Source: Devosia aquimaris (GTDB taxonomy: Bacteria > Pseudomonadota > Alphaproteobacteria > Rhizobiales > Devosiaceae). Taken from it: DNA of 64,000 nt. The translations under genes and the position numbers were made by a program. Positions 53,064 to 62,883 of this stretch are shown in pieces. Below the pieces are notes generated by a model. It was not told the origin of the DNA, made no database searches, and was given only the letters and a program-made list of their open reading frames with translations. The stretch spans positions 2,159,805-2,223,804 of the forward strand of contig NZ_JAIEZN010000001.1 of assembly GCF_020169335.1 (NCBI RefSeq), given 5' to 3'. Position 1 is the first letter of the stretch; each line of letters starts with the position of its first letter.

Positions 53064-54773
53064 ATGACCTCTGCACACTCGCTCACCCGCATGATCATGG
53101 CCGGTCAGGGCCGGGAGCCCGCAGACCTGGTGGTGCGCAATGTGCAGCTCCTCGATGTCATCACCGGCGCGGTGACCACCACCGACATCGCCATCGTTGA
53201 CGACCGCATCGTCGGCACCCATGCCCCCTATCAGGGCAAGGTGGAGATCGATGGTCGCGGACGCTTCGCTGTCCCCGGCTTCATCGATACCCATCTGCAC
53301 ATCGAGTCCTCCTTGGTGACACCCCTGGAGTTCGATCGCTGCGTGCTGCCCCATGGCGTCACCACCGTGATCTGTGATCCGCACGAGATCGCCAATGTGC
53401 TGGGCAGCGAAGGCATCCGCTATTTCCTCGACTGCGCCGAGCAGACGGTGATGGACATTCGCGTCAACCTCTCGTCCTGCGTGCCGGCGACGGGCTTTGA
53501 GACGTCGGGCGCCGCCCTTGAGATCGACGACCTCAACGTGTTCCGCGACCACCCCAAGGTCATCGGCCTGGCCGAGATGATGAACTTCCCCGGCGTGCTC
53601 AATGCAGACCCCGGCATTCTGGCCAAGCTCGTGGCCTTCCAGGGCGGCCACATCGATGGTCATGCGCCCCTGCTGCTGGGCCAGGCGCTCAACGGCTACC
53701 TCGCCGCCGCCATCCGCACCGACCATGAGGCCACCAGCGCTGCGGAAGCCCGTGAAAAACTGGCCAAGGGCATGGCCATCCTCATTCGCGAAGGCTCTGT
53801 CTCCAAGGATCTCAAGGCCCTGGCCGAAGTGCTGGACGAGAACACCTCGAGCTTTGTGGCGCTCTGCACCGATGACCGCAACCCGCTCGACATTGCCGAG
53901 GAAGGCCATCTCGATAGCTCCATCCGCCGCCTGATCGCCATGGGTCGGCCACTGCACCATGTTTATCGCGCCGCCAGCCATTCGGCGGCCCGTATCTTTG
54001 GCCTCACCGACCGCGGCCTGGTCGCGCCCGGCTGGCGCGCCGACATCGCCCTGCTCGATAGCCTGGACGATTGCCGCGTTACCGATGTCATCACAGCGGG
54101 GCGTCTGGTCACTCCCGAACTATTCGCGGCACGGACTGAAGTGGCCCCCGTTGGCCTCACCTCCATGAAGGCGACGCCGGTCACCGCCGAGAGCTTCATC
54201 ACCGAGCCGCGCGCCGGCCAGAATGCCACTCCGGTCATCGGCGTGCGCCCCGGCCTGATCCTGACGTTCCGTGAAGAAGCGACGCTGGCTGTCACGGAAG
54301 CCGGTCTGCAGCCCGATCTGGCCACCGATGTCATCAAGGTCGCCGTCATCGAACGGCATGGGAAGAATGGCAATATCGGCCGCAGCTTCGTCACCGGCTT
54401 CGGCCTCAAGCGCGGCGCCATCGCCTCATCGGTCGGCCACGACAGCCACAACATCACTGTCATCGGCGCCACTGACGCCGACATGGCCGTGGCAGTCAAT
54501 CGCCTGATCGAGCTGGGCGGCGGCTTTGCCGTGTCCGATGGCGGCCAGATCACCGCCGAACTGGCCCTGCCCATTGCCGGCCTGATGAGTCCGAAGCCAT
54601 TCGAAGCCGTCACTCATGACCTGCACGCCCTGCGCGACGCCGCCTATGCGCTCGGCTGCGTCCTGCCAGAACCCTTCCTGCAGGTCGCCTTCCTGGCGCT
54701 GCCGGTCATCCCCCATCTCAAGATGACCGACCGCGGCTTGTTCGACGTCGACAAGTTCGACTTCGTCAGCTGA
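53064..54773 (+). CDS. ade: Adenine deaminase (amidohydrolase family)
   Basis: 569 residues. The metal-binding motif FIDTHLHIESS is near residue 77, followed by VICDPHEIANVLG and HAPLL, with the C-terminal IGRSFVTGFGLKRGAIASS typical of Ade. It converts adenine to hypoxanthine and ammonia. The ATG at 53064 is favoured because AGGATGGA lies just upstream; ATG 53040 is inside the palindrome. It is convergent with the malate synthase-guaD-puuD series and fits the purine block on the right of the window. Confidence 0.93.
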   Translation: MTSAHSLTRMIMAGQGREPADLVVRNVQLLDVITGAVTTTDIAIVDDRIVGTHAPYQGKVEIDGRGRFAVPGFIDTHLHIESSLVTPLEFDRCVLPHGVTTVICDPHEIANVLGSEGIRYFLDCAEQTVMDIRVNLSSCVPATGFETSGAALEIDDLNVFRDHPKVIGLAEMMNFPGVLNADPGILAKLVAFQGGHIDGHAPLLLGQALNGYLAAAIRTDHEATSAAEAREKLAKGMAILIREGSVSKDLKALAEVLDENTSSFVALCTDDRNPLDIAEEGHLDSSIRRLIAMGRPLHHVYRAASHSAARIFGLTDRGLVAPGWRADIALLDSLDDCRVTDVITAGRLVTPELFAARTEVAPVGLTSMKATPVTAESFITEPRAGQNATPVIGVRPGLILTFREEATLAVTEAGLQPDLATDVIKVAVIERHGKNGNIGRSFVTGFGLKRGAIASSVGHDSHNITVIGATDADMAVAVNRLIELGGGFAVSDGGQITAELALPIAGLMSPKPFEAVTHDLHALRDAAYALGCVLPEPFLQVAFLALPVIPHLKMTDRGLFDVDKFDFVS

Positions 54774-54815
54774 GGCTCAGATCGCTTCAAGTTCAGATTG
54801 ACGAGGTCCATCGCC

Positions 54816-54836
54816 CCCTCCCCTCAAGGGGGAGGG
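54816..54836. terminator. Hairpin between ade and glcB
   Basis: CCCTCCCCT (54816-54824) pairs with GGGGGAGGG (54828-54836), with one wobble pair and a 3-nt loop, between two convergent genes. It resembles the hairpin at 34409 in composition. Confidence 0.45.
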
Positions 54837-54875
54837 AGGCAAGAGAGCCGCAAATCCAGTTAAGGGTGGAACGAT

Positions 54876-57035
54876 CTAAAGCCCGTCGCGCGCCTTGACC
54901 TTGCGGCGCGCGGCATGCAGCAGCGGCTCGGTATAGCCACTGGGCTGATCGGCGCCATGCAGCGCCAGATCGAGTGCTGCATTAAAGGCTATGGACTGAA
55001 AATTCTCTGCCATCGGACGATAGAGCGGATCGCCAGCATTCTGGCCATCCACCACCGCCGCCATGCGCTCGAAGGTGGCGGTCACCTCATCGCGCGAGAC
55101 CAGGCCATGCCGCAGCCAGTTGGCCACGGCCTGGCTGGAGATGCGGCAGGTGGCCCGATCTTCCATGAGCCCGACATTGTTGATGTCAGGCACCTTGGAA
55201 CAGCCCACGCCCTGCTGCACCCAGCGCACGACATAGCCCAGGATGCCCTGCGCATTGTTCTCCAGCTCGCGGGTGATCTCTTCGCGGCTGAGCGAGAACG
55301 GCGCCTGCACCGGCATCGAGAACAGATCTGTCAACGACGGCAGCGGCTGGTTGTGCCGGCGACGCTGCGCCTCGAACACATCGATCTCATGATAGTGCAG
55401 CGCGTGCAGCGTGGCCGCCGTCGGCGACGGCACCCAGGCCGTATTGGCGCCGGCATTGGGATGGCCCGACTTGGAGCTCATCATGGCCGCCATGTCATCG
55501 GGCCGCGCCCACATGCCCTTGCCGATCTGCGCGCGGCCGGACAGGCCGCAGGCCAGCCCGATCAGCACATTGCGGTCTTCGTAGGAGCTGATCCAGCGTT
55601 CGGACTTGATCTCGTCCTTGCGCAGCACGGCGCCGGCTTCCATCGAGGTGTGGATCTCGTCGCCCGTGCGGTCGAGGAAGCCGGTGTTGATGAAGAACAC
55701 CCGCGCCCGGGCCTCATAGATGGCGGCCTTGAGATTGGCCGAGGTGCGGCGCTCCTCATCCATGATGCCGATCTTGATCGTATTGGGGGCCAGCCCCAGG
55801 AAGGCCTCGACCGAGGCGAAGATGGCGCAGGCAAAGGCCACTTCCTCAGGGCCATGCATCTTGGGCTTGACGATATAGATCGCCCCGGTGCGGCTGTTGA
55901 CCTTGTCCTGCATGGCGCACAGCACTGTCACGGCGGCGTCCATCAGGCCCTCGCCGATGGGCGCACCGTTCCACAGCACCGCGTCGGTGGTCATCAGATG
56001 GCCGACATTGCGCACCAGCAGCAGCGAGCGCCCCTTGAGCACCAATGGTGCGCCATTGACGTCCCTGTAGCTGCGGTCGGCATTAAGCTTGCGGGTGACG
56101 CTGCGGCCACCCTTTTCAAACGTGTCCGAAAGCGTGCCATTCATCAGGCCCAGCCAGTTGCGATAGACGCCGACTTTGTCGGCAGCATCGACCGCTGCAA
56201 CAGAGTCCTCGCAATCCTGGATCGTGGTCAGCGCCGCCTCGACCATCACGTCGCTCAGCCCGGCCTTGTGGGCGCCGCCGATGACGCTGGCCGGGTCGAT
56301 CACCAGGACGACATGCAGCCCATGGTGCACCAGCACCAGCTCGCCCTTGACCTCGGTGCCGCCATAGCCGACGAAGGCCGCCGGATCGCGCAGCCCTGTG
56401 CGGCCGGCAGTCGTGTCGACCTCCAGGTGGCGCACGTCGTCCTGCTTGACCACGTGATAGCCGGTCACGTCACGATGGCTGCCGCTCGCCAGCGGGAAAT
56501 TGGCATCAAGGAACTGCGCCGCGCGCTCGACCACGGCGGCGCCGCGCTCGGCATTGTAGCTCTTGCCAGGCGCCAGCGCGCCATCGCGCGAGATCACATC
56601 GGTGCCATAGAGCGCGTCATAGAGGCTGCCCCAGCGGGCATTGGCGGCGTTGAGCGCATAGCGCGCATTGCTCACCGGCACCACCAGCTGCGGGCCACAG
56701 AGCGTGGAAATCTCGGGGTCGAGCCCATCGGTCTCGATGGTGAAATCCGCCGGCTCAGGCACCAGATAGCCGATGTCGCGCAGGAAGAACTCATAGCCCT
56801 GCGGATTGTTCGCCACCGGTCCGTAGCGACGATGCCAGTCATCGATCTGGCTCTGTAGCGCATCGCGTCGCGCCAGGAGCCGCACATTGGTGGGCGCATG
56901 CTCGGCGACCATGGCCGCAAAGCCACTCCAGAACTGCTCGGCCGACACGCTAAGCCCGGGCAACGCTTCCTGCTCGACGAAATCGACCAGCAGGGAATGC
57001 ACCGACAGGCCGGACTTCGTCTGATAGTCGTTCAT
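54876..57035 (-). CDS. glcB: Malate synthase G
   Basis: 719 residues, full length for the G isoform. Characteristic segments are VGYGGTEVKGELVLVHHGLH, IYIVKPKMHGPEEVAFA and GDEIHTSMEAGAVLRKD, with the cofactor-binding acidic residues of the TIM barrel. It condenses glyoxylate with acetyl-CoA to malate. It lies downstream of guaD and puuD on the same strand, so here it probably uses glyoxylate released from ureide breakdown rather than from isocitrate lyase. The second of two adjacent ATGs (57035) has the better-spaced AAGGA. Confidence 0.95.
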   Translation of the reverse strand: MNDYQTKSGLSVHSLLVDFVEQEALPGLSVSAEQFWSGFAAMVAEHAPTNVRLLARRDALQSQIDDWHRRYGPVANNPQGYEFFLRDIGYLVPEPADFTIETDGLDPEISTLCGPQLVVPVSNARYALNAANARWGSLYDALYGTDVISRDGALAPGKSYNAERGAAVVERAAQFLDANFPLASGSHRDVTGYHVVKQDDVRHLEVDTTAGRTGLRDPAAFVGYGGTEVKGELVLVHHGLHVVLVIDPASVIGGAHKAGLSDVMVEAALTTIQDCEDSVAAVDAADKVGVYRNWLGLMNGTLSDTFEKGGRSVTRKLNADRSYRDVNGAPLVLKGRSLLLVRNVGHLMTTDAVLWNGAPIGEGLMDAAVTVLCAMQDKVNSRTGAIYIVKPKMHGPEEVAFACAIFASVEAFLGLAPNTIKIGIMDEERRTSANLKAAIYEARARVFFINTGFLDRTGDEIHTSMEAGAVLRKDEIKSERWISSYEDRNVLIGLACGLSGRAQIGKGMWARPDDMAAMMSSKSGHPNAGANTAWVPSPTAATLHALHYHEIDVFEAQRRRHNQPLPSLTDLFSMPVQAPFSLSREEITRELENNAQGILGYVVRWVQQGVGCSKVPDINNVGLMEDRATCRISSQAVANWLRHGLVSRDEVTATFERMAAVVDGQNAGDPLYRPMAENFQSIAFNAALDLALHGADQPSGYTEPLLHAARRKVKARDGL

Positions 57036-57072
57036 CATTGCTTCCTTTGAATGCGTTTGCTGCAGACTTAAG

Positions 57073-58383
57073 TCATGCCCGCGGGGCTGCCAACCCGCCT
57101 AAAGTCGACTTCGCCCTTGCGCCAGCGACATAGGCTTCCACCACGGAACGATCGTCTCCCATGGTCTGGAGCAGGAACAGCTCATCGGCGAGAGTGCCGA
57201 TATTGCCCTGGCGCAGCCGCATCGCCGGCGTCGCGCCGGCATCGAGCACCACCAGATCGGCAGCATGCCCCGGGGCGATGGCGCCAATGGTGCCCTCGAG
57301 CGACAGCGACCGGGCATTGCCCAGCGTGGCCATATAGAACGAAGCAAGCGGGTTGAGGCGCTGCCCGCGCAGCTGCAACACCTTATAGGCTTCGCCCATG
57401 GTCGCCATCATGCCAAAGCTGGTGCCGCCGCCAATATCGGTGGCCAGCCCCATGCGCACGCCGGCCTTGGCCAGCCGCTCGCGGTCGAACAGTCCCGAAC
57501 CCAGGAACAGGTTCGATGTCGGGCAGAACACGGCCACGGCGCCCGTCTCGGCCAGAACGCCCGTCTCGCGGTGGTTGAGGTGGATGCAATGGCCCAGCAG
57601 CGTCCTGGACCCGAGCAGGCCATAGTCCTCATAGATGCCCGTGTAATCCGGCGAATCCGGATAGAGCTCCATGGAAAAGCTGATCTCGGCGTCGTTCTCG
57701 CTGAGATGGGTCTGCACATAGCAGTCCGGGAATTCGCGCACCAAGGCGCGCGACGCCTCCAGCTGCTCCGGCGTCGACGTGATGGCAAAGCGCGGCGAAA
57801 TGGCATAGAGCCCGCGCCCCCGCCCATGCCAGCGCTCGATCAGCATCTTGCTGTCGTCATAGCCCGACTGGGCCGTGTCGCACAGCGCCTCGGGCGCATT
57901 GCGATCCATCATCACCTTGCCGCCGACCATGAGCATATTGCGCTTCTCGGCCTCGCCGAAAAACGCATCCACCGAACGCGGGTGGCTGGAGCAATAGGCC
58001 ACCGCCGTGGTCGTGCCATTGCGCAGGAGTTCATCGAAGAACGCCGTCGCCATGGCCTCGGCATGGCCCTGCTGGCGGAACTTCTGCTCCTCAACGAAGG
58101 TGTAGGTGTTGAGCCATTCCAGCAGCGATCCCGCATAGGAGCCCACGATCTGGCTCTGCACATAATGCAGATGCATGTCGATGAACCCGGGCAGGATCAG
58201 GTGCGGGCGATGATCGACTACCTCCGCACCCGCTTCGGCGACGAAATCGCCAACCGCGACGATAACGCCGTTCTCGATGGTAATGCCGCCGTCGCTGAAA
58301 TAGCGATAGCTGCCCGCATCATCGATGCTCAGCGGCTCGCGTTCAAAACTCAGAACGCGCCCGCGCAGGATGGTCCGCGTCAT
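57073..58383 (-). CDS. guaD: Guanine deaminase
   Basis: 436 residues of the amidohydrolase family. Zinc-binding motifs are FIDMHLHYVQSQ (near 69) and QTHLSENDAE (near 223), with GHCIHL and the late ATDIGGGTSF. It converts guanine to xanthine. The ATG at 58383 overlaps the puuD stop (ATGA), so the two are translated as a coupled pair. The 436-residue length is normal. Confidence 0.95.
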   Translation of the reverse strand: MTRTILRGRVLSFEREPLSIDDAGSYRYFSDGGITIENGVIVAVGDFVAEAGAEVVDHRPHLILPGFIDMHLHYVQSQIVGSYAGSLLEWLNTYTFVEEQKFRQQGHAEAMATAFFDELLRNGTTTAVAYCSSHPRSVDAFFGEAEKRNMLMVGGKVMMDRNAPEALCDTAQSGYDDSKMLIERWHGRGRGLYAISPRFAITSTPEQLEASRALVREFPDCYVQTHLSENDAEISFSMELYPDSPDYTGIYEDYGLLGSRTLLGHCIHLNHRETGVLAETGAVAVFCPTSNLFLGSGLFDRERLAKAGVRMGLATDIGGGTSFGMMATMGEAYKVLQLRGQRLNPLASFYMATLGNARSLSLEGTIGAIAPGHAADLVVLDAGATPAMRLRQGNIGTLADELFLLQTMGDDRSVVEAYVAGARAKSTLGGLAAPRA

Positions 58384-59606
58384 TGTCCCGAACCCTCGCG
58401 GAACCAGGCCACGATCAGCGCCCGTTCCTCGGGGGTGATTTCGGTCACATTGCCCGGCGGCATGGCATGGGCATAGCCCGCCTGGATGGCAATGTCCTTG
58501 GCGTGGTTGGCGATGGCGATGTCATTGTCGAGGATCACGTTCTTGGGCGCCTCATAGACGCCGGGCCAGGCCGGCTCGGCCGTGTGGCACATGGCGCAGC
58601 GGGTCTGCACCGTCAGGCTGGCCGCGGCAAAATGCTCTGCATCGAGAAAGGGCTCGGCCGCACGAGACGCCACCTCCTCTCCCGCCGAGCCCGGCAGCTT
58701 GGGGCCTGAGGACAGCCAGGCGATGAGGATGAACAGGATCACCGCCACCGGCCAGGTCCAGTGCGGATTGCCCTTGCGGGCATGGCGGGTGTTGAAATAG
58801 TGCCGGATCACCACGCCGACCAGGAAGATCAGCGACGCGATCAGCCAGTTCCACTGCGTGGCAAAGGCCAGCGGGTAGTGGCTGCTCAACATGAAGAAGA
58901 TCACGGGCAGCGTCAGGTAATTGTTGTGCAGGCTGCGCTGCTTGGCGATTTTGCCATATTTGGCATCGGGCACGCGGCCGGCCTTGAGATCGGCGACGAC
59001 GATTTTCTGGTTGGGGATGATGATCATGGCCACATTGGCCGCCATGATCGAGGCTGTGAACGCGCCCATGTGCAGCAGCGCGGCGCGGCCGGTGAAGAGC
59101 TGCGTATAGCCCCACGCCATGGCCGTCAGGATCACGAACAGCACCAGCATCAGCCCGTTCTGCGAATTGCCCAGCGGCGACTTGCACAGCCGGTTGTAGA
59201 CCACAAAGCCCACCACGATGGAGGCCATCGAGATCAGGATGGCGGCCCAATTGGGCACATCGAGCACATTGCGGTCGATCAGATAGATGTCGGCGCCCAC
59301 ATAATAGACCAGCACCATCAGCATGAAGCCGCTCAGCCAGGTCCAGTAGCTTTCCCATTTGAACCAGGTCAGGTGCTCGGGCAGGAACTCGGGCGCCACC
59401 AGATATTTCTGGATGTGATAGAAGCCCCCGCCATGCACCTGCCATTCCTCGCCATGCGCCAGCGGCGGCAGGCTCGGCGTCTTGCGCAAGCCCAGGTCGA
59501 GGGCGATGAAATAGAACGACGACCCGATCCAGGCGATGGCCGTGATCACGTGCAGCCAGCGCACGGCAAACATCAGCCATTCGTAGAAAATGATGTAATC
59601 GGGCAT
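58380..59606 (-). CDS. puuD: Urate hydroxylase PuuD (membrane protein with cytochrome c domain)
   Basis: 408 residues. About eight membrane helices with conserved histidines (FAVRWLHVITAIAWIGSSFYF at the N-terminus) are followed by a C-terminal cytochrome c domain with CAMCH at 337-341 and a possible Met ligand in AHAMPPGNVTE. PuuD-type enzymes oxidise urate to 5-hydroxyisourate using the respiratory chain instead of O2. It is coupled to guaD and downstream of the BMP-type transporter. This type replaces soluble uricase in many Alphaproteobacteria. Confidence 0.93.
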   Translation of the reverse strand: MPDYIIFYEWLMFAVRWLHVITAIAWIGSSFYFIALDLGLRKTPSLPPLAHGEEWQVHGGGFYHIQKYLVAPEFLPEHLTWFKWESYWTWLSGFMLMVLVYYVGADIYLIDRNVLDVPNWAAILISMASIVVGFVVYNRLCKSPLGNSQNGLMLVLFVILTAMAWGYTQLFTGRAALLHMGAFTASIMAANVAMIIIPNQKIVVADLKAGRVPDAKYGKIAKQRSLHNNYLTLPVIFFMLSSHYPLAFATQWNWLIASLIFLVGVVIRHYFNTRHARKGNPHWTWPVAVILFILIAWLSSGPKLPGSAGEEVASRAAEPFLDAEHFAAASLTVQTRCAMCHTAEPAWPGVYEAPKNVILDNDIAIANHAKDIAIQAGYAHAMPPGNVTEITPEERALIVAWFREGSGQ

Positions 59607-59733
59607 GCGTCGCTCTCCGTTTGCCCGCCGCGTGCCGCCCCCCTCGGGTCAGCAACCTGTCCTGCGCTGGGCACTGCTCAGAAAAAGGGGGCGGGCACAA
59701 CCCGCCCCCCTGGAATTTGCATCAGGACAGGCC

Positions 59734-60822
59734 TTATGCGGGCGGGTTCACGCCTTCGACATACCAGTCCATGCTGAGCAGCTCGGCATCGGTGAGCGTC
59801 ACGCCTGCCGGCACCTTCTCGGCACCGGTGTGGTCGTTGATCGGGCCGGTGAAGATGTTGAACGAGCCGTCGATCTGGCCGTTCTTGACAGCTTCGGCGG
59901 CAGCCACGACGTCGGCGGGGATGGACTCATTGTAGGGCCCGATCACCACTTCGCCTTCCTTCAGGCCCGGCCAGCGGTCGCCCGAGGTCCAGGTGCCGGC
60001 GATCACGGCTTCTGCGGCTTCCACATAGTGCGGACCCCAGTTGTCGATGATCGAGGTCAGCTGTGCCTTGGGAGCAAAGGCGCTCATGTCGGCGCCCTGG
60101 CCGAAGCCGCCGACAATGCCGCGTTCTTCGGCAACCTGCAGGGCAGCCGGACCGTCGGTGTGCTGGGCAATCACGTCGATGCCCTGGTCGATCATGGCGC
60201 GGGCAGCGTCGGCTTCCTTGGCCGGGTCATTCCAGGTCGAGATATAGACCGGGGTGATGGTGAACTCGGGGTTGACCTTGCGGGCTGCCAGCACGAAGGC
60301 ATTGATGCCCATCACCACTTCCGGGATCGGGAAGGAGCCGATGTAGCCCGCCTTGCCGGTCTTGGAGAGATGGCCGGCCAGCGTACCACACACGGCGCGA
60401 CCTTCATGGAAGCGCGCATTGTAGGTCGCCACATTGTCCGAGCGCTGGTAGCCCGTGGCATGCTCGAACTTCACGTCGGGGAACTGCTGGGCGACCTTGA
60501 TGACATAGTCGCCATAGCCGAAGCTGGTCGCAAAGATCAGCTTGTGGCCCGACTGGGCCAGTTCGCGCAGCACGCGCTCGCAGTCCGGGCCTTCTGGCAC
60601 GTTTTCCACGATCGTGGGCTCAGCAACGGCATCGCCCAGCGCGTCCTTCATGAACTTGGCGCCGGTGGCGTGGCCGAAGTTCCAGCCATTGTCATTGACA
60701 GTTCCGATGAGCATGAAGCCGACCTTGAGCGGTTCGCTCTGGGCGAAGGCGCGCGACCCCAGCAGCGGCAGGGCCGCGGCAGCGCCGCCGATCTTGAGGA
60801 TATTGCGACGAGTGATTGTCAT
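59734..60822 (-). CDS. BMP-family (basic membrane protein/PnrA-type) substrate-binding protein
   Basis: 362 residues from the ATG at 60822 with AGGAG 7 nt upstream. The N-terminus MTITRRNILKIGG resembles a Tat signal; the hydrophobic part ends near SRAFA. The BMP fold is marked by IGTVNDNGWNFGHATG, IFATSFGYGDYV, DVIAQHTDGPAALQ and DNWGPHYV. BMP proteins bind nucleosides or purine-type compounds. Context with PuuD and guanine deaminase supports a purine or urate-related ligand. It is the downstream end of the transporter operon, 128 nt before puuD. Confidence 0.9.
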   Translation of the reverse strand: MTITRRNILKIGGAAAALPLLGSRAFAQSEPLKVGFMLIGTVNDNGWNFGHATGAKFMKDALGDAVAEPTIVENVPEGPDCERVLRELAQSGHKLIFATSFGYGDYVIKVAQQFPDVKFEHATGYQRSDNVATYNARFHEGRAVCGTLAGHLSKTGKAGYIGSFPIPEVVMGINAFVLAARKVNPEFTITPVYISTWNDPAKEADAARAMIDQGIDVIAQHTDGPAALQVAEERGIVGGFGQGADMSAFAPKAQLTSIIDNWGPHYVEAAEAVIAGTWTSGDRWPGLKEGEVVIGPYNESIPADVVAAAEAVKNGQIDGSFNIFTGPINDHTGAEKVPAGVTLTDAELLSMDWYVEGVNPPA

Positions 60823-60874
60823 CTGTTTCTCCTGAATGACTTTTCTTAGTTGATCGAGCGCCGTTGGGCGGCCC

Positions 60875-61804
60875 TCAATTGCTGGGCAGAAACGGCCTGC
60901 CGAGACAGGCCGGTGCATTGGTGGATGCGTCGCGGCGGATCGAGATGAGCACCAGCACGACGACGGTAGCCAGATAGGGCAAGGCCGCCCACAATTCGCT
61001 GGGGATCGCGGACAGGGGCCCGCCACCGGCCTTGGCGTAGAGCTCCATGGTCATCACCAGGCCGAACAGATAGGCCCCTGCCAGCAGGCGGAAGGGCCGC
61101 CAGGAGGCAAAGACCACCAGCGCCACGGCAATCCAGCCACGGCCGGCCGTCATACGCTCCGCCCATTGCGGCGTCAGCAGCAGCGGGAAGCAGGCGCCGG
61201 CGATGCCGGCCATGGCGCCGCCGAAGGCGACGGCGGCATAGCGCACGCCGATCACCGAATAGCCGATGGAATGGGCCGACAGATCGTTCTCGCCCACGGC
61301 GCGCAGGATCAGCCCTGCCCGGGTCTTCTTGAGAAACCACCACACGGCCACGACCATGATGAGCGCAAAATAGACCAGCGCCGAATAGCCGAACACGATG
61401 CGCAACACCGGATGGGTGGCGAGGTCTGCCGGAAACAGCGGCCCCAGCAGCGTCACGGGCCGGGCGCTGTAGCCCTGCCCGGCCAGCGCCGAAAAGCCAG
61501 TGCCGAAAATGGTCAGTGCCAGCCCCGTGGCCGTCTGGTTGGCGGAAAGGCTCAGGGTCAGAAAACCAAAGATCATCGAGGTGGCAATGCCGGCCCCCGC
61601 TGCCAGCACGATGGCCAAATAGTGCTGCCCCGTCAGGAACACGACGAGGAACGCGGTGATGGCGCCCACCAGCATCATGCCCTCGACACCCAGGTTCAGC
61701 ACACCGGATTTTTCCACCACCAGCTCGCCGGTGGCCGCAATCAGGATCGGCGTTGATGCGCCGACCACGGTGATGAAGATGGCGATCAACAGGTCCAGGT
61801 TCAT
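60875..61804 (-). CDS. ABC transporter permease (BMP/nucleoside type), second subunit
   Basis: 309 residues with about nine membrane helices and the signatures of the nucleoside-type permeases (EKSGVLNLGVEGMMLVGA and LRAVGENDLSAHSIGY). The ATG at 61804 overlaps the previous permease stop by 4 nt (ATGA). It pairs with the 61801 permease as the transmembrane channel. The substrate is inferred from the neighbouring purine genes. Confidence 0.9.
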   Translation of the reverse strand: MNLDLLIAIFITVVGASTPILIAATGELVVEKSGVLNLGVEGMMLVGAITAFLVVFLTGQHYLAIVLAAGAGIATSMIFGFLTLSLSANQTATGLALTIFGTGFSALAGQGYSARPVTLLGPLFPADLATHPVLRIVFGYSALVYFALIMVVAVWWFLKKTRAGLILRAVGENDLSAHSIGYSVIGVRYAAVAFGGAMAGIAGACFPLLLTPQWAERMTAGRGWIAVALVVFASWRPFRLLAGAYLFGLVMTMELYAKAGGGPLSAIPSELWAALPYLATVVVLVLISIRRDASTNAPACLGRPFLPSN

Positions 61805-62883
61805 GCGCGCGCCTCCTGCGCCGGAATGACCCGCTTGAGGCGGTATCGCACCAAAATGTCCCCGGCCAAGAGGAAGAATAGCATCATCGACTGGAACACG
61901 CCCGTGGCCGAGCTCGACAGCCCAATGGTGGTCTGAGCCACCTCGCCGCCCACGAACGTGATGGCCATCACGATACCGGCCAGGATCACGCCGAGCGGAT
62001 TGAGCCGCCCCAGGAAGGCAACGATGATGGCCGTAAAGCCGTAATTGGTCGGAAAGCCCGGCACCATGCGCTGGAACGGCCCGGCGACCTCCAGCATGCC
62101 GGCCAGGCCTGCCAGCGCGCCACTGACCAGCAGCGCCAGCCAGATCGTCTTGTTTTCCGAGAACCCGCCGTAGCGCGCGGCGTGCGGCGCAGCGCCAACC
62201 ACCTTCATCTGGTAGCCAAAAACCGAACGCGACATCACGAACCAGGCGATCAATGCCACCACGATGGCAATCGGCACCCCCAGATGCACGATCGTGCCTG
62301 GAATGATGTTGGGCAGCAGCGCATCCGCGGCAAAGCGCCGGGTCTGCGGAAAGCCCATGCCCATGGGGTCCTTCCATGGCGCGCGCACCAGGTAATAGAT
62401 CAGCTGCACCGAGGCATAGGTCAGCATCAGGCTGGTAAGGATCTCATTGACGCCCAGGCGGGTCTTGAGCAGGGCCGGCACTGCCGCATAGGCCGCCCCG
62501 CCGGCAATGCCCGCGATCATCATCAGCGGCAGGATCCACCAGCCGGTCATGCCATAGGTGGCCAGCGCCACCCCGGTGGCCGCCAGCCCGCCCATTACAT
62601 ATTGCCCTTCCGCACCGATGTTCCACACATTGGCGCGATAGGCGATCGACAGCCCGACGCCGATGATGATCAGCGGCGCCGCCTTGACGCCCAGGTCCTG
62701 CCATTTGAAGGAATTGGTCAGCGGCGTCAGGAAGATTTCGCGAACCGCACCGACACCGTCATAGCCGATCAGCGAGAAGATGATCGCGCCCACCAGCATC
62801 GTCAGCAGCACCGAGGCCACCGGCGTCACATAGAGCATCAGCTTGGACGGCTCGGGTCGCTTCTCAAGCCGGAACTGCATCAT
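61801..62883 (-). CDS. ABC transporter permease (BMP/nucleoside type), first subunit
   Basis: 360 residues, with a longer N-terminal hydrophilic stretch (~17 residues) than its partner and about eight membrane helices; landmarks are ANVWNIGAEGQYVMGGLAA and NYGFTAIIVAFLGRLNPLG. Its start overlaps the upstream ATPase by 20 nt (ATG 62883 or 62880). Part of the purine/nucleoside importer. Confidence 0.9.
   Translation of the reverse strand: MMQFRLEKRPEPSKLMLYVTPVASVLLTMLVGAIIFSLIGYDGVGAVREIFLTPLTNSFKWQDLGVKAAPLIIIGVGLSIAYRANVWNIGAEGQYVMGGLAATGVALATYGMTGWWILPLMMIAGIAGGAAYAAVPALLKTRLGVNEILTSLMLTYASVQLIYYLVRAPWKDPMGMGFPQTRRFAADALLPNIIPGTIVHLGVPIAIVVALIAWFVMSRSVFGYQMKVVGAAPHAARYGGFSENKTIWLALLVSGALAGLAGMLEVAGPFQRMVPGFPTNYGFTAIIVAFLGRLNPLGVILAGIVMAITFVGGEVAQTTIGLSSSATGVFQSMMLFFLLAGDILVRYRLKRVIPAQEARA

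Noticed and set aside
54915-56858. 647-codon open frame on the plus strand
   Set aside because: Antisense to malate synthase G, whose motifs are complete.
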